This document shows, in pieces, positions 15,076 through 23,362 of a DNA stretch of 64,000 nucleotides. The DNA is from JACDBE01 sp963714055 (lineage in GTDB: Bacteria > Actinomycetota > Acidimicrobiia > Spongiisociales > UBA5794), in assembly GCA_963714055.1 (NCBI GenBank), contig OY970227.1, positions 2,666,001 through 2,730,000 of the forward strand, given 5' to 3'. A program made the translations under genes and the position numbers. Within the stretch, counting starts at the first letter, position 1; each line of letters begins with the position of its first letter. Below the pieces are notes generated by a model, which ran no database searches, was not told where the DNA came from, and saw nothing but the letters and a program-made list of their open reading frames with translations.

Positions 15076-15254
15076 TCATGGCTCTTCGGCTGACGCCTCA
15101 TCGCTGTGCGATGGGGGACCCCCAGCCCCCATCGCCGAGTCTCCGCCTGGCGGCGTAGCCTCTGTATTCATGGCTCTTCGGCTGACGCCTCATCGCTGCG
15201 CGATGGGGGACCCCCAGCCCCCATCGCCGAGTCTCCGCCTGGCGGCGTAGCCTC
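15076..15254 (+). repeat. 92-bp tandem duplication upstream of an MBL gene
   Basis: Two copies (starts 15076 and 15168) are almost identical. Each contains a GATGGGGG/CCCCCATC hairpin and ends in GGCGGCGTAGCCTC. The second copy's TAGCCT is the putative -10 of the MBL gene at 15261, so the duplication repeats a promoter-like segment. Confidence 0.9.
15248..15253 (+). promoter_or_regulatory. Probable -10 element within the second 92-bp repeat
   Basis: TAGCCT ends 7 nt before ATG 15261; no ribosome site is seen. Confidence 0.45.
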
Positions 15255-15260
15255 GATCGC

Positions 15261-16058
15261 ATGTGGGACCAGCTCGCCGAGGGCGTCTACCGGAGGAACT
15301 ACGAGTTCCTGGACTTCAACGTCGGGCTGGTCGTCGGCGCCGACGGGGCGCTGGTGGTCGACACCAGGGCGTCGAAGGTGGAAGCCGCCGAGGTCCTCCG
15401 CGACGTCCGGGAGGTGACCTCGCTCCCGGTCCGATGGGCGGTCGACACCCACTGGCACTGGGACCACGCCTTCGGCAATTCCGAGTTCACCGACGCCACC
15501 ATCTGGGGGCATGTCGAGTGCAGCCGAGTGCTCGCCGAACGGGGCGAGGAGGCCAAGCGCGAGGTGGCCGTCCGCTACCCCGACAAGCGTGACGAGATGA
15601 TGGCCGTCGAGATCCGGCTGCCCGACATGGTGTTCACCGACGAGCAGACGCTCGACCTCGGCGACCGGACGGTGGAGCTCCGCTACCGCGGTCGGGGCCA
15701 CACCGAAGGTGACGTGGTGGTCGAGGTCGACTCCGTCGGAGTGTGTTTCGCCGGGGACCTGATCGAGCAGGGAGCCCCGCCGAACTTCGGCGACGGGTAC
15801 CCGGTCGCCTGGCCGGGCACGTTGCAGCGGGTCATCGACGGCGGGTCGACCACGTTCGTCCCTGGGCACGGCGGCGTGATGACGGCGGCAGATGCGGCGG
15901 CCCAACTGGCGGAGCTCGACGTGGTCGCCACCCTGGCCACGGAGTCCCACCAGGCCGGCGTGCCGCTCGGTGCCGTCGACCTTGCCCGCTCGCCGTACCC
16001 GGCCCCGGTGACCGCAGAGGCCATGGAGCGCGCCTATCGCGAGCTCGACGCTCGCTGA
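15261..16058 (+). CDS. MBL-fold metallohydrolase
   Basis: A 265-residue metallo-beta-lactamase-fold hydrolase. The metal site is complete: THWHWDHAFGN (HxHxDH, about residues 62-72), a RGHTEGDVVV histidine (about 142), CFAGDLIEQG (bridging Asp, about 161) and VPGHGGV (last His, about 194). The general arrangement resembles quinoprotein-associated (SoxH-like) MBL proteins. The substrate is unknown. It starts just after the 92-bp repeat with a leaderless-type arrangement. No signal peptide is evident, so it should be cytoplasmic. Confidence 0.83.
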   Translation: MWDQLAEGVYRRNYEFLDFNVGLVVGADGALVVDTRASKVEAAEVLRDVREVTSLPVRWAVDTHWHWDHAFGNSEFTDATIWGHVECSRVLAERGEEAKREVAVRYPDKRDEMMAVEIRLPDMVFTDEQTLDLGDRTVELRYRGRGHTEGDVVVEVDSVGVCFAGDLIEQGAPPNFGDGYPVAWPGTLQRVIDGGSTTFVPGHGGVMTAADAAAQLAELDVVATLATESHQAGVPLGAVDLARSPYPAPVTAEAMERAYRELDAR

Positions 16059-16109
16059 CGAGGCATCTACCCCTGCCCGGCTACCAACGATGAGGTGACG
16101 TCCCACAGG

Positions 16110-16115
16110 TAGCCT
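16110..16115 (+). promoter_or_regulatory. Probable -10 element, leaderless ABC-F gene
   Basis: TAGCCT ends 6 nt before the GTG at 16122, with no ribosome site in the gap. Confidence 0.45.
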
Positions 16116-16121
16116 CTCCGG

Positions 16122-17720
16122 GTGATCCTGGTCCGCGACCTCTGTATCGACGCCGGCCCCCGCCGGCTCATCTCCGGCGTGTCCTTGTCGCTGCAGGCGG
16201 GGGACAAGGTCGGCCTGGTGGGCCACAACGGGGCAGGCAAGACGACCCTGATGCGGGTTCTCGCCGGCGAGGCGACTCCCGCGGAGGGGTCGGTGGTCCG
16301 CTCGGGAACCGTCGGCTACCTCTCGCAAGAGGCCGCTCTCCGAGAGCTCGAGGACGACCAGGTGACCGCCCTGGAGCGCATCCTGACCGCCCGGTCGATC
16401 GGGGCGCTGGAACGACGGATGGAAGCAGTCCGCCACTCGATGGAGTCGACCACGGGCGCCGAGCGCGACCGGCTGATCGGGCGGTTCTCCCGGCTCGACG
16501 ACGAGTTCACCGCAGCCGGCGGCTACGTCGCCATCGCCGAGGCGAAGCGATTCGCCTCCTCGCTCGGCATCGGCGCAGACGAGCTCGACCAGTTGGTGGT
16601 GACCATGTCCGGCGGCCAGCGGCGCCGCGTCGAGCTGGCGCGGATCCTGTTCGCCGAGACCGAGACCCTGCTCCTCGACGAGCCCACCAACCACCTCGAC
16701 CTCGACGCCAAGGCATGGCTGATGGAGTTCCTCGGCGCCTACCGGGGAGGACTGCTGGTGATCAGCCACGACCTCCACCTTCTCGACTCGGCCATCACCT
16801 CGGTGCTGGCGGTGGAGGACGGGTCGGTGGAGCCCTATCGCGGCAACTACTCGTACTTCCTTGCCGAGCGTGAGGCCCGCCGCCAGCAGAAGCTGCGCCA
16901 ACGGCGCCACCAGGATGCCGACATCGCCCGGTTGGAGGAAGGGATCCGCCGTTTCAAGGGCACCACCGAGAAGATGGCGAAGCGGGCCCGGTCGTGGGAG
17001 ACCCGGGTGTCCCGTCTCAAGGAACAACGGGTCGAGGTGGGGAAGAAGGGCGCCAGGGTGACCGTCCGGTTCCCGCAACCGACCCCGTCGGGGCGCACCG
17101 CGCTCACCGGCCACGGGCTGGCCAAGTCCTACGGCGACAACCTGGTGTTCGTCGACATCGATCTCGCCGTGGAGCGCGGGGAGCGGCTGATCATCATGGG
17201 CCTCAACGGCGCCGGTAAGACCACCCTGCTCCGCATCCTGGCCGGGGTCGAGCAACCCGACCTGGGGACGGTGGCCCTGGGGCACAACGCCTCGTTGGGC
17301 TACTACGCCCAGGAGCACGACCAGCTCGTCCCCGAGGACACGGTGCTCCACCATCTTCGTGCGGTCTCGGAGCTGCCCGACCTCACCCTGCGCACCCTGC
17401 TCGGCCACTTCCTGCTGGCCGACAAGGTCGACCAGGAGGCCGAGACCCTGTCCGGCGGGGAGAAGACCAAGCTGGCGCTGGCCCAGGTGGTGGTCGGTGC
17501 GCCCAACGTGTTGCTCCTCGACGAGCCGACCAACAACCTCGACCCGCAGTCCAAGGAGGCGCTGCTCGCCGCCCTCCACCAGTACGAGGGGACGTTGATC
17601 CTTGTCAGCCACGACACCGACTTCGTCGACGCCCTCGCCCCCGACCGGGCGGTGATCATGCCCGAGGGTGCCGCCGCCTACTTCGACGAGTCGATGCTGG
17701 AGTTGGTGGCGCTCGCCTGA
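16122..17720 (+). CDS. ABC-F family ATPase
   Basis: A 532-residue soluble protein with two ABC cassettes and no membrane domain. Cassette 1 has GHNGAGKTT (about 34) and SGGQRRRVELAR (about 163). Cassette 2 has GLNGAGKTT (about 361) and LSGGEKTKLALAQ (about 443), each followed by LLLDEPTNxLD. A linker rich in Arg/Lys/Gln (about 245-305) is the ABC-F P-site tRNA interaction motif region. ABC-F proteins act on the ribosome, in translation-factor (EttA-like) or antibiotic-protection roles. The short linker and lack of resistance context do not favour either. Confidence 0.9.
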   Translation: MILVRDLCIDAGPRRLISGVSLSLQAGDKVGLVGHNGAGKTTLMRVLAGEATPAEGSVVRSGTVGYLSQEAALRELEDDQVTALERILTARSIGALERRMEAVRHSMESTTGAERDRLIGRFSRLDDEFTAAGGYVAIAEAKRFASSLGIGADELDQLVVTMSGGQRRRVELARILFAETETLLLDEPTNHLDLDAKAWLMEFLGAYRGGLLVISHDLHLLDSAITSVLAVEDGSVEPYRGNYSYFLAEREARRQQKLRQRRHQDADIARLEEGIRRFKGTTEKMAKRARSWETRVSRLKEQRVEVGKKGARVTVRFPQPTPSGRTALTGHGLAKSYGDNLVFVDIDLAVERGERLIIMGLNGAGKTTLLRILAGVEQPDLGTVALGHNASLGYYAQEHDQLVPEDTVLHHLRAVSELPDLTLRTLLGHFLLADKVDQEAETLSGGEKTKLALAQVVVGAPNVLLLDEPTNNLDPQSKEALLAALHQYEGTLILVSHDTDFVDALAPDRAVIMPEGAAAYFDESMLELVALA

Positions 17721-17739
17721 CCGGAGGCCGGGCCGTCCC

Positions 17740-18150
17740 TCAGCGCGGAGACCCGTCGACGGCGTTGGCAGGCTGGTCGACGAAGTAGCCACCGGTGGCT
17801 CGCTCGTCGTAGAAGCGGCCGTCGGCGACGAAGGCGGCATCCCCGGAGGGCAACTCCTTCTCCGCCGGCTGAGCCGGTCCGTCGACCAGTGCGGTATCGC
17901 CGATGCTGCCCGCCAGGTCGAGACAGCGAAGCAGGAGTGTGTAGCCACCGGAGGCTGGTGGCTCTTCCCCGCAGTCGTCTGCTGTCAAGACCGGAAGAGC
18001 AGCAACTTCGGCCGCCGAGAGTGGGTGGAGAGGCCGGTCGTTGACCTGGCCTCCCGCCACAGCAACGGCGCCTGCCGATACCAGTCCGGTGGCGACAGCT
18101 GCTACGACCCAGCCGGCGACGAGAAGGAGTCTCTGCCGCAATGCCCGCAT
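17740..18150 (-). CDS. Small exported or anchored protein next to a two-component system
   Basis: A 136-residue protein with a short basic start (MRALRQR) and one hydrophobic helix (about residues 8-32), then a polar extracytoplasmic part holding two cysteines (DDCGEE and LLRCLDL) that could form a disulphide. AAAGGAGGAG lies about 8 nt before the ATG at 18150, which beats an alternative start at 18177. It is divergent from the response regulator, so it may be a target or accessory sensor of that system. No family was recognised. Confidence 0.6.
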   Translation of the reverse strand: MRALRQRLLLVAGWVVAAVATGLVSAGAVAVAGGQVNDRPLHPLSAAEVAALPVLTADDCGEEPPASGGYTLLLRCLDLAGSIGDTALVDGPAQPAEKELPSGDAAFVADGRFYDERATGGYFVDQPANAVDGSPR

Positions 18151-18273
18151 TGTGCGCCACTCCTCCTTTCGGGCCAATCAACAACCTGTTAAGGATTGTA
18201 TAAGGTGAGAGGGACAGAAGGCGAGGCAGGGCCGGGATTCCCGGTGAGACAGCGTGCGACAGGGAGCGACGGA

Positions 18274-18957
18274 GTGGTTTCGGTCGTCATCATCGAGGAC
18301 GAGCAGAGGATCCGCCAGCTCGTCGCCGGGGTGCTCGCCGAGCGGGGCTACGACGTCACCTCGTCCGGGTCGGCGCTCGAGGGCCTGCAGGCGGTGGTCG
18401 GCGACTCGCCCGACCTGATCATCCTCGACATGGGCCTGCCCGACCTCGACGGCGCCGAGCTCCTCACCATGATCCGAGCGGTCACCAAGGCTCCGGTGAT
18501 CGTGGCGACCGCCCGCGGCGCCGACAGCGACGTGGTGCGGACCCTCAACGCCGGCGCAGACGACTATCTGGTGAAGCCGTTCTCGGTGGAGCAGCTGGAG
18601 GCCCGGGTCCGCGCCGTGCTCCGCCGCGCCGTCGGCGATCGACCGCGGGGAGGGCCGGTGGTGGTGGGTGGGCTGCGGGTCGACGCCATGTCGCGGGTGG
18701 CAACGCTCGAAGGACGGGAGCTCGACCTCAGCCCGAAGGAGTTCGACCTGCTGCGGTTCCTCGCCGAGCGGGAGGGCGAGGTGGTGTCCAAGCGCGAGTT
18801 GCTGGCCACGGTGTGGCGCCAGCCGTACGGGGGGAGCGAGCGCACGGTCGACGTCCACCTGTCGTGGCTGCGCACCAAGCTCGGCGAGACAGCCGCCGAC
18901 AGCCGCTACCTGCAGACCGTGTTCGGCGTCGGGGTCAAGCTGGTCGATCCGGGGTGA
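18274..18957 (+). CDS. OmpR-family response regulator
   Basis: A 227-residue two-domain regulator. The receiver (1-120) has the acidic pair EDE near residue 9, the phosphoacceptor Asp at about 52 (IILDMGLPD) and the conserved Lys at about 101 (YLVKPF). The winged-helix DNA-binding domain (130-227) contains ELDLSPKEFDLLRFLAE and YGGSERTVDVHLSWLRTKLG. The GTG at 18274 is preceded by AGGGAG and starts right at the first beta strand. A longer TTG start at 18196 is less likely. Four bp separate its stop from the kinase ATG. Confidence 0.92.
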   Translation: MVSVVIIEDEQRIRQLVAGVLAERGYDVTSSGSALEGLQAVVGDSPDLIILDMGLPDLDGAELLTMIRAVTKAPVIVATARGADSDVVRTLNAGADDYLVKPFSVEQLEARVRAVLRRAVGDRPRGGPVVVGGLRVDAMSRVATLEGRELDLSPKEFDLLRFLAEREGEVVSKRELLATVWRQPYGGSERTVDVHLSWLRTKLGETAADSRYLQTVFGVGVKLVDPG

Positions 18958-18961
18958 TGCG

Positions 18962-20335
18962 ATGAGGCGCCAGCTCGCCATGGTCTCGTTGTCGGTGACC
19001 GCCCTTGTGATGGTCGCCTTCCTCGTACCGCTGGCGTTGGTGGTTCGCAACCAGGCCGCCGACCGCGCCCTTTCCCGGGCGGAGCGGGACACCCAGGCGA
19101 TCGCCGCCGCCCTGGCCGTCGCTCCGGCAACCATGGGCGCCGACATCAGCCTCGACCTGGCCGCCGACGTGCTCAGGGCCTTCCGGGGCGAGAGCGCCTT
19201 CACTGTCGTGTTCCCCGACGAGCGGACGGTCGGGGCTGAGTTCGACGAGTCGCCCGGCCTTGCCCAGGCGCGTCGGGGGGCCGCCTTCTCCACCGAGATC
19301 GAGGGCGGCTACGAGGTGCTGGTGCCGGTGCTCGACACTTTCGACGTGCCCACCCCGGGAGAAGTCGAGCCGCCCATCCGCACCGTGGTGGTGCGGACCG
19401 TGGTGTCCGACCAGGAGCTGCAACGCGGCGTCCCGATCGCCTGGGCGATGCTCGGTGCCCTCGGCGTCTTCTTGGTGGTCATCGCCGTTGTCGCCACCGA
19501 CCGGCTGGGACGGAAGATCGTTCGGCCGGTGGCGGCTCTTTCCGAGGCGGCGCGCTCGCTGGGTGGGGGTGACCTGGAAACCCGGGTCGACCCGGCGGGG
19601 CCACCGGAAGTTGCCGAGGTGGGGGAGGCGTTCAATGTCCTGGCCCATCGCCTGGTCGGGCTGCTCAACGCCGAGCGGGAGTCCGTGGCCGACCTGTCGC
19701 ACCGGCTCCGCACCCCACTGACCGCTCTCCGGCTGCAGGCGGAAACGCTCCGCGACCGGGACGAGGCGGCGGCGTTGAGCGCCGACATCGACCGGGTGGG
19801 GAAGGCGGTCGACCGGATGATCGAGGAGGCCCGCCGTCCCGCCGAGTCCGGGGTGCGGTCGACGGCCGACCTGGGAGCAGTAGTCCGGCACCGGGCGAGG
19901 TACTGGAAGGTGCTCGCCGACGAGCAGGGTCGCCCGACCTCGGTCGACACGCCGGACGGGGCACAGTGGGTGGGGATCGGCACCGACGAGCTGGGGGCGG
20001 TGATCGATACCTTGATCGAGAACGTGTTCGCCCATACCGCTTCGGGCGTCGGCTATCGCATCAGCGTTGATCCGGCGGACGGTGGAGTCGAGCTCGTTGT
20101 CGAGGACGATGGCTCCGGGTTCCCCGACACCGCCGTCGTCAGGAGAGGGGCGTCCGCCGGAGGCTCCACCGGGCTCGGGTTGGACATCGCCCGGCGGGCG
20201 GCGCAGCGCACCGGAGGCGACCTGGTGGTGACGAACCGCCCCGCGGGTGGAGCGAGGGTGACAGTCCGCTTCGGGAGCCTCGACTTCGTCGAGGTCGGCG
20301 CCGGCGGCACCCATGTCGGCGCCCCGGCCGGCTGA
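18962..20335 (+). CDS. Sensor histidine kinase
   Basis: A 457-residue membrane kinase. Transmembrane helices at about 8-28 and 158-178 flank an extracytoplasmic sensor of roughly 130 residues. HAMP follows (about 180-235), then the HisKA box with His247 (DLSHRLRTPLTALRLQAE) and the ATPase domain with N-box LIENVFAHT, G1 EDDGSGFPD and G2 GGSTGLGLDIARRA. The signal is unknown. The gene is co-transcribed with the response regulator, and the pair neighbours a small exported protein read divergently. Confidence 0.92.
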   Translation: MRRQLAMVSLSVTALVMVAFLVPLALVVRNQAADRALSRAERDTQAIAAALAVAPATMGADISLDLAADVLRAFRGESAFTVVFPDERTVGAEFDESPGLAQARRGAAFSTEIEGGYEVLVPVLDTFDVPTPGEVEPPIRTVVVRTVVSDQELQRGVPIAWAMLGALGVFLVVIAVVATDRLGRKIVRPVAALSEAARSLGGGDLETRVDPAGPPEVAEVGEAFNVLAHRLVGLLNAERESVADLSHRLRTPLTALRLQAETLRDRDEAAALSADIDRVGKAVDRMIEEARRPAESGVRSTADLGAVVRHRARYWKVLADEQGRPTSVDTPDGAQWVGIGTDELGAVIDTLIENVFAHTASGVGYRISVDPADGGVELVVEDDGSGFPDTAVVRRGASAGGSTGLGLDIARRAAQRTGGDLVVTNRPAGGARVTVRFGSLDFVEVGAGGTHVGAPAG

Positions 20336-20352
20336 CCGAGGGCTGCAGCGGC

Positions 20353-21078
20353 TCAGCCGCCGACGTCGGCCTTCCAGTCCTCGACCCCGCCTCCCAGAGT
20401 GCCTGGCGAAGAGATCGAGATCGCCTCGGGCGCCAGCTCGACCGAGGCGTCCCGGCTCCAGATGCCGGCTGCGTCGGCGGTCGCCTGGTTCAGATGCGGC
20501 CCGGCCCCCCAGGCGACGTAGTCGATCACGGAGTCCTGGTCGATCGGCGCGAGATCATTGACCAGCAGGAGCTCGCCTCCGGAGGCATCGATGCTGCCCA
20601 GTGCCGTTCCCAGATCGACGACCACTTGGACCCCCACGAACTGCGGCGGCGGCTCTCCGCCGAGCACGATCACCGCGGTTCGACCGGGCTGGATCGTGCC
20701 GGTGCCCGGTGGGTCGAGCTGGGCGCTCATGGTGCCGTTGACCAGCCACTTCCCGGCGAGGCCGACTGGCTCGTTTCCGACGTTGGTGACCAACGCGTAG
20801 GGGTCGGTGCCGAACTCGACCCGGGTCAGGGCCAATGTCCCAGGGACAGGGACGATCGTGGATGGGGGAGCGCCGGTCGTGGCTGTCGGAGTGGTCGTGC
20901 TGGTCGTCGCCGGGGGAAGCGTTGTGGCTGGGAACGTCGTCGTAGGAGCTGTGGTCGTCGTGACGGAACTCGTCGTCGAGGACGGGGCGGCCTCGGTGTT
21001 GTCGTCGTCGCCGGCGCAACCGCTGAGGATGACCGCCGCGGTCACCGCCACCACCAGCCCGGTCATGCCCCGCCGCAT
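20353..21078 (-). CDS. Thr-rich lipoprotein with LTD-like C-terminal domain
   Basis: A 241-residue lipoprotein. A hydrophobic signal ends in the lipobox LSGC (Cys at about residue 21), followed by an acidic patch and a Thr/Pro-rich linker to about residue 75. The C-terminal part (about 82-215) has a beta-rich pattern (RVEFGTDPYALVTNVGNEPV, TIQPGRTAVIVLGG, DSVIDYVAWG) resembling lamin-tail-like domains that often decorate secreted bacterial proteins. Likely surface-attached with an adhesive or scaffolding role. The start has the TAGGCT-N6-ATG leaderless arrangement on the minus strand. Confidence 0.7.
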   Translation of the reverse strand: MRRGMTGLVVAVTAAVILSGCAGDDDNTEAAPSSTTSSVTTTTAPTTTFPATTLPPATTSTTTPTATTGAPPSTIVPVPGTLALTRVEFGTDPYALVTNVGNEPVGLAGKWLVNGTMSAQLDPPGTGTIQPGRTAVIVLGGEPPPQFVGVQVVVDLGTALGSIDASGGELLLVNDLAPIDQDSVIDYVAWGAGPHLNQATADAAGIWSRDASVELAPEAISISSPGTLGGGVEDWKADVGG

Positions 21079-21084
21079 CGAGCC

Positions 21085-21090
21085 AGCCTA
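21085..21090 (-). promoter_or_regulatory. Probable -10 element, leaderless lipoprotein gene
   Basis: On the minus strand TAGGCT ends 6 nt before the ATG at 21078. Confidence 0.45.
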
Positions 21091-21121
21091 GGGACGCCCG
21101 CCGCTAGTCGACCTCACAGGC

Positions 21122-21170
21122 AAACTTTGAGCGAGTGACGCCATCTGGTGTAGTCAATCGCTCAAAGTTT
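21122..21170. repeat. Hairpin repeat, copy A
   Basis: A perfect 13-bp stem AAACTTTGAGCGA / TCGCTCAAAGTTT surrounds an inner TGAC/GTCA pair. Copy B lies 24 bp downstream with base-paired substitutions. Confidence 0.8.
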
Positions 21171-21194
21171 GGGGGATGGGTACTCGGGGCGGCG

Positions 21195-21241
21195 AACCTT
21201 GAGCGACTGACGCCATGTGATGTAGTCAATCGCTCAAGGTT
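21195..21241. repeat. Hairpin repeat, copy B
   Basis: A perfect 12-bp stem AACCTTGAGCGA / TCGCTCAAGGTT with the same inner TGAC/GTCA pair and similar loop as copy A. The T-A pair of copy A is a C-G pair here on both arms, a compensatory change. Confidence 0.8.
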
Positions 21242-21251
21242 TGGAGTTGCG

Positions 21252-22494
21252 TCAGCCGCCGGGATCGTTACGGAGCTCGGTGCGGATCGAGACGACCGGC
21301 ATGCTGTGGGTGTTGGCGACGACCACCGGGTCGTAGACGACCGGGAAGCTGGCCGACCCGAACCGGAGGTTGTCGGTGATGACGTATGTGCCTCGCCACA
21401 CCGTCGCCGCCGAGATGGTGACATCGCCCAAACGGGTGTAGACGTGGGCGAAGGCGGCTCCATCGGCCGACTCGGAGCCACCGTCGTAGGAGTCGGCCGG
21501 GGCGGTCTCCGTGTCCGGGGGGTCGAGGGCGTATTCGTACCCGGCGGTGGAGAAGTCGGCCGCCATCCCCCGGAAGTCGCATGCCGACACGCAGTCCATG
21601 TCCCACATCACCCGGTCGACCCAGGCGCTGGTCTCGAGTGTCCAGGTGAACCCGAGGGCGGAGACCGACGTGGTGAGCGGCCCGACCTGATACGAGCCGG
21701 GGTCGGTGAAGTCGTACCACAGCCAGTGGTCGAGCTGGGTGAGGCCCCAGAGGGCCGGGTTGACGTTGACCTGCGTGTCGGGGGTGGCCTCGGACACCCG
21801 GCTGATGTCGGACGGCTCGAACAGCTCCACGCAGGCCAGATCGATATCGGACGACACCGAGGAGTCGAAGTTGTCGTACACGTCCCGCCAGTCGGTGCCG
21901 AACCCGTAGACCCATTCGTCGCTGTCCCACCGGTAACCGTACGACGCCGACCCGAGGAGCAACTCCCCGAACTCGCAGGTGGTCTCGCCCGACGACTCGA
22001 TGCGGATCAGGTCGTTCGGGTTCGTGATCAGGTTGACGATCGACGCCGGCACCGCCAACCAGCCATCCTCCTGAATCGTGGAACAGAATGATGACAGCCG
22101 CACCGATAGGCTGTGCCGGTTCGCCGACTCGCCTGTTGCCCAGAGGTTCACCATTGCAACCTGGTTCGGCGGTGACCTCGACGTGGTCGAACGCGGCGAA
22201 CATGCTCGCCTCAGTGCCGTCGGGCGGGTTGACCCAGGGTGCGGCCATCCAGGTAGCGCCTCGACGCACGTGCATGGACGCCGACACACTCGATCCATGT
22301 CACTTTGCGTCGCTTCGGCACCGCTCCGCCCTCCGTCGACCAAGCAGGACACCTTCCAGCCGATACGCGTCGAGCGAACCCGATCCCAACGGCGACAGCC
22401 GGCGGTGGGGCGCTCAGCACCGTAAGACCAACCACTGCCAGCCAGACCAGTCTGAGGCAGTCGGCGAGGGCCTCAAGTCGCGACGCTCCCTCAT
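21252..22494 (-). pseudogene. Frame-disrupted exported protein gene
   Basis: Three frames carry consecutive protein-like segments. A signal-like hydrophobic stretch (LRLVWLAVVGLTVLSAPPP) ends in one frame near 22400. The segment GATWMAAPWVNPPDGTEASM continues in a second frame from about 22260 to 22080. GWLAVPASIVNLITNPNDLI through the C-terminus lies in a third frame to 21252. At least two single-base shifts are therefore needed, near 22280 and 22080. No domain was recognised. The C-terminal part is acidic and Trp/Tyr-rich, typical of secreted proteins. It may be decayed or affected by assembly errors; the 5' limit is uncertain. Confidence 0.55.
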
Positions 22495-22512
22495 CAGCCG
22501 ACCGACACTTCC

Positions 22513-23241
22513 TCACGCTCCTCGTCGAACAGCATCCACCCAGTCGACGTCGGTGACAGCACCGCATACGCCGCTGCCCTCCCAGGGGCCGATTTCTTCG
22601 ACTACCTCACCGGTTCGGACGTTCATACTCCGGATACGGTCCGCCACGGTCGGCGAAGGCCAACGACAACGCTCCCATCTGGCAAGCTCGGCTAGCTCCG
22701 CCTCAGTGAGATGCGCCTCGCTCGATGGGTACGACTTCACCGTCGACGAACTCGTAGGTGTCGACGATCCCGGGAAACCTTGTGTCGGTACGGCACCAAC
22801 GTCCGAGATCACTGCCCGATCGAGCGGCTTCGTGGACTCTCGGGGTGGTTGTATCGCCTCTACCCACGACACGTGTGGGCCGTTCTCCATGAGCCAGACC
22901 TCGAAGCGGAAGGCCTCGGCCAGGGCCATGACCGGATCGGGGTTGGTCAGATCGGGGATCGGCACGGGCTCGTCGTAGGTGATGTCGGCGGCGATCAGCC
23001 GCTCCAGCTCCTCGAACGACTGGCGCAACGCCTCGGGGTCGCCGACCAGACCGTCGTTGGTGGTGGTGGTCGGAGGGAGTGAAGTCGTGGTGGCTCGAGC
23101 CACGGTGGTCGTCGGGGCGGCGGCCGTCGTGGTCGACGTGGCCGGTGCGACCGAAGTGTCGGATGCCTCGCCCCCACCGCAGCCTGCAACCACCACCACG
23201 AACAGGGCGACGAGCGCCCACCTGGCACGTGTCGAAAGCAT
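22513..23241 (-). CDS. Thr-rich lipoprotein, internally frame-shifted
   Basis: The frame from ATG 23241 gives a 242-residue lipoprotein: basic start, hydrophobic helix, lipobox VAGC (Cys about residue 20), then a Thr-rich linker to about residue 60 and a globular part. Between about 22800 and 22705 the protein-like signal moves to a neighbouring frame (DTRFPGIVDTYEFVDGEVVP), then returns for the C-terminus. Two compensating indels are therefore likely. The annotated frame stays open only by chance there. No family was recognised. It lies next to a frame-broken exported gene and divergent from UPF0182. Confidence 0.5.
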   Translation of the reverse strand: MLSTRARWALVALFVVVVAGCGGGEASDTSVAPATSTTTAAAPTTTVARATTTSLPPTTTTNDGLVGDPEALRQSFEELERLIAADITYDEPVPIPDLTNPDPVMALAEAFRFEVWLMENGPHVSWVEAIQPPRESTKPLDRAVISDVGAVPTQGFPGSSTPTSSSTVKSYPSSEAHLTEAELAELARWERCRWPSPTVADRIRSMNVRTGEVVEEIGPWEGSGVCGAVTDVDWVDAVRRGA

Positions 23242-23362
23242 CAGCCCCCCGCAACCTGGCCCATCCACCCAACGTACCGAACGATACCGACGATTGGAAC
23301 CGTATCGGCAGTCGGGCACGACGTGGCTCGATAGGATCCCCCGCTCCTTACAATCCCGGGCG

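Noticed and set aside
15168..17948. 926-residue minus-strand ORF
   Set aside because: It is antisense to the MBL and ABC-F genes, rich in His/Gly/Arg with no domain pattern, as expected for a shadow frame in GC-rich DNA.
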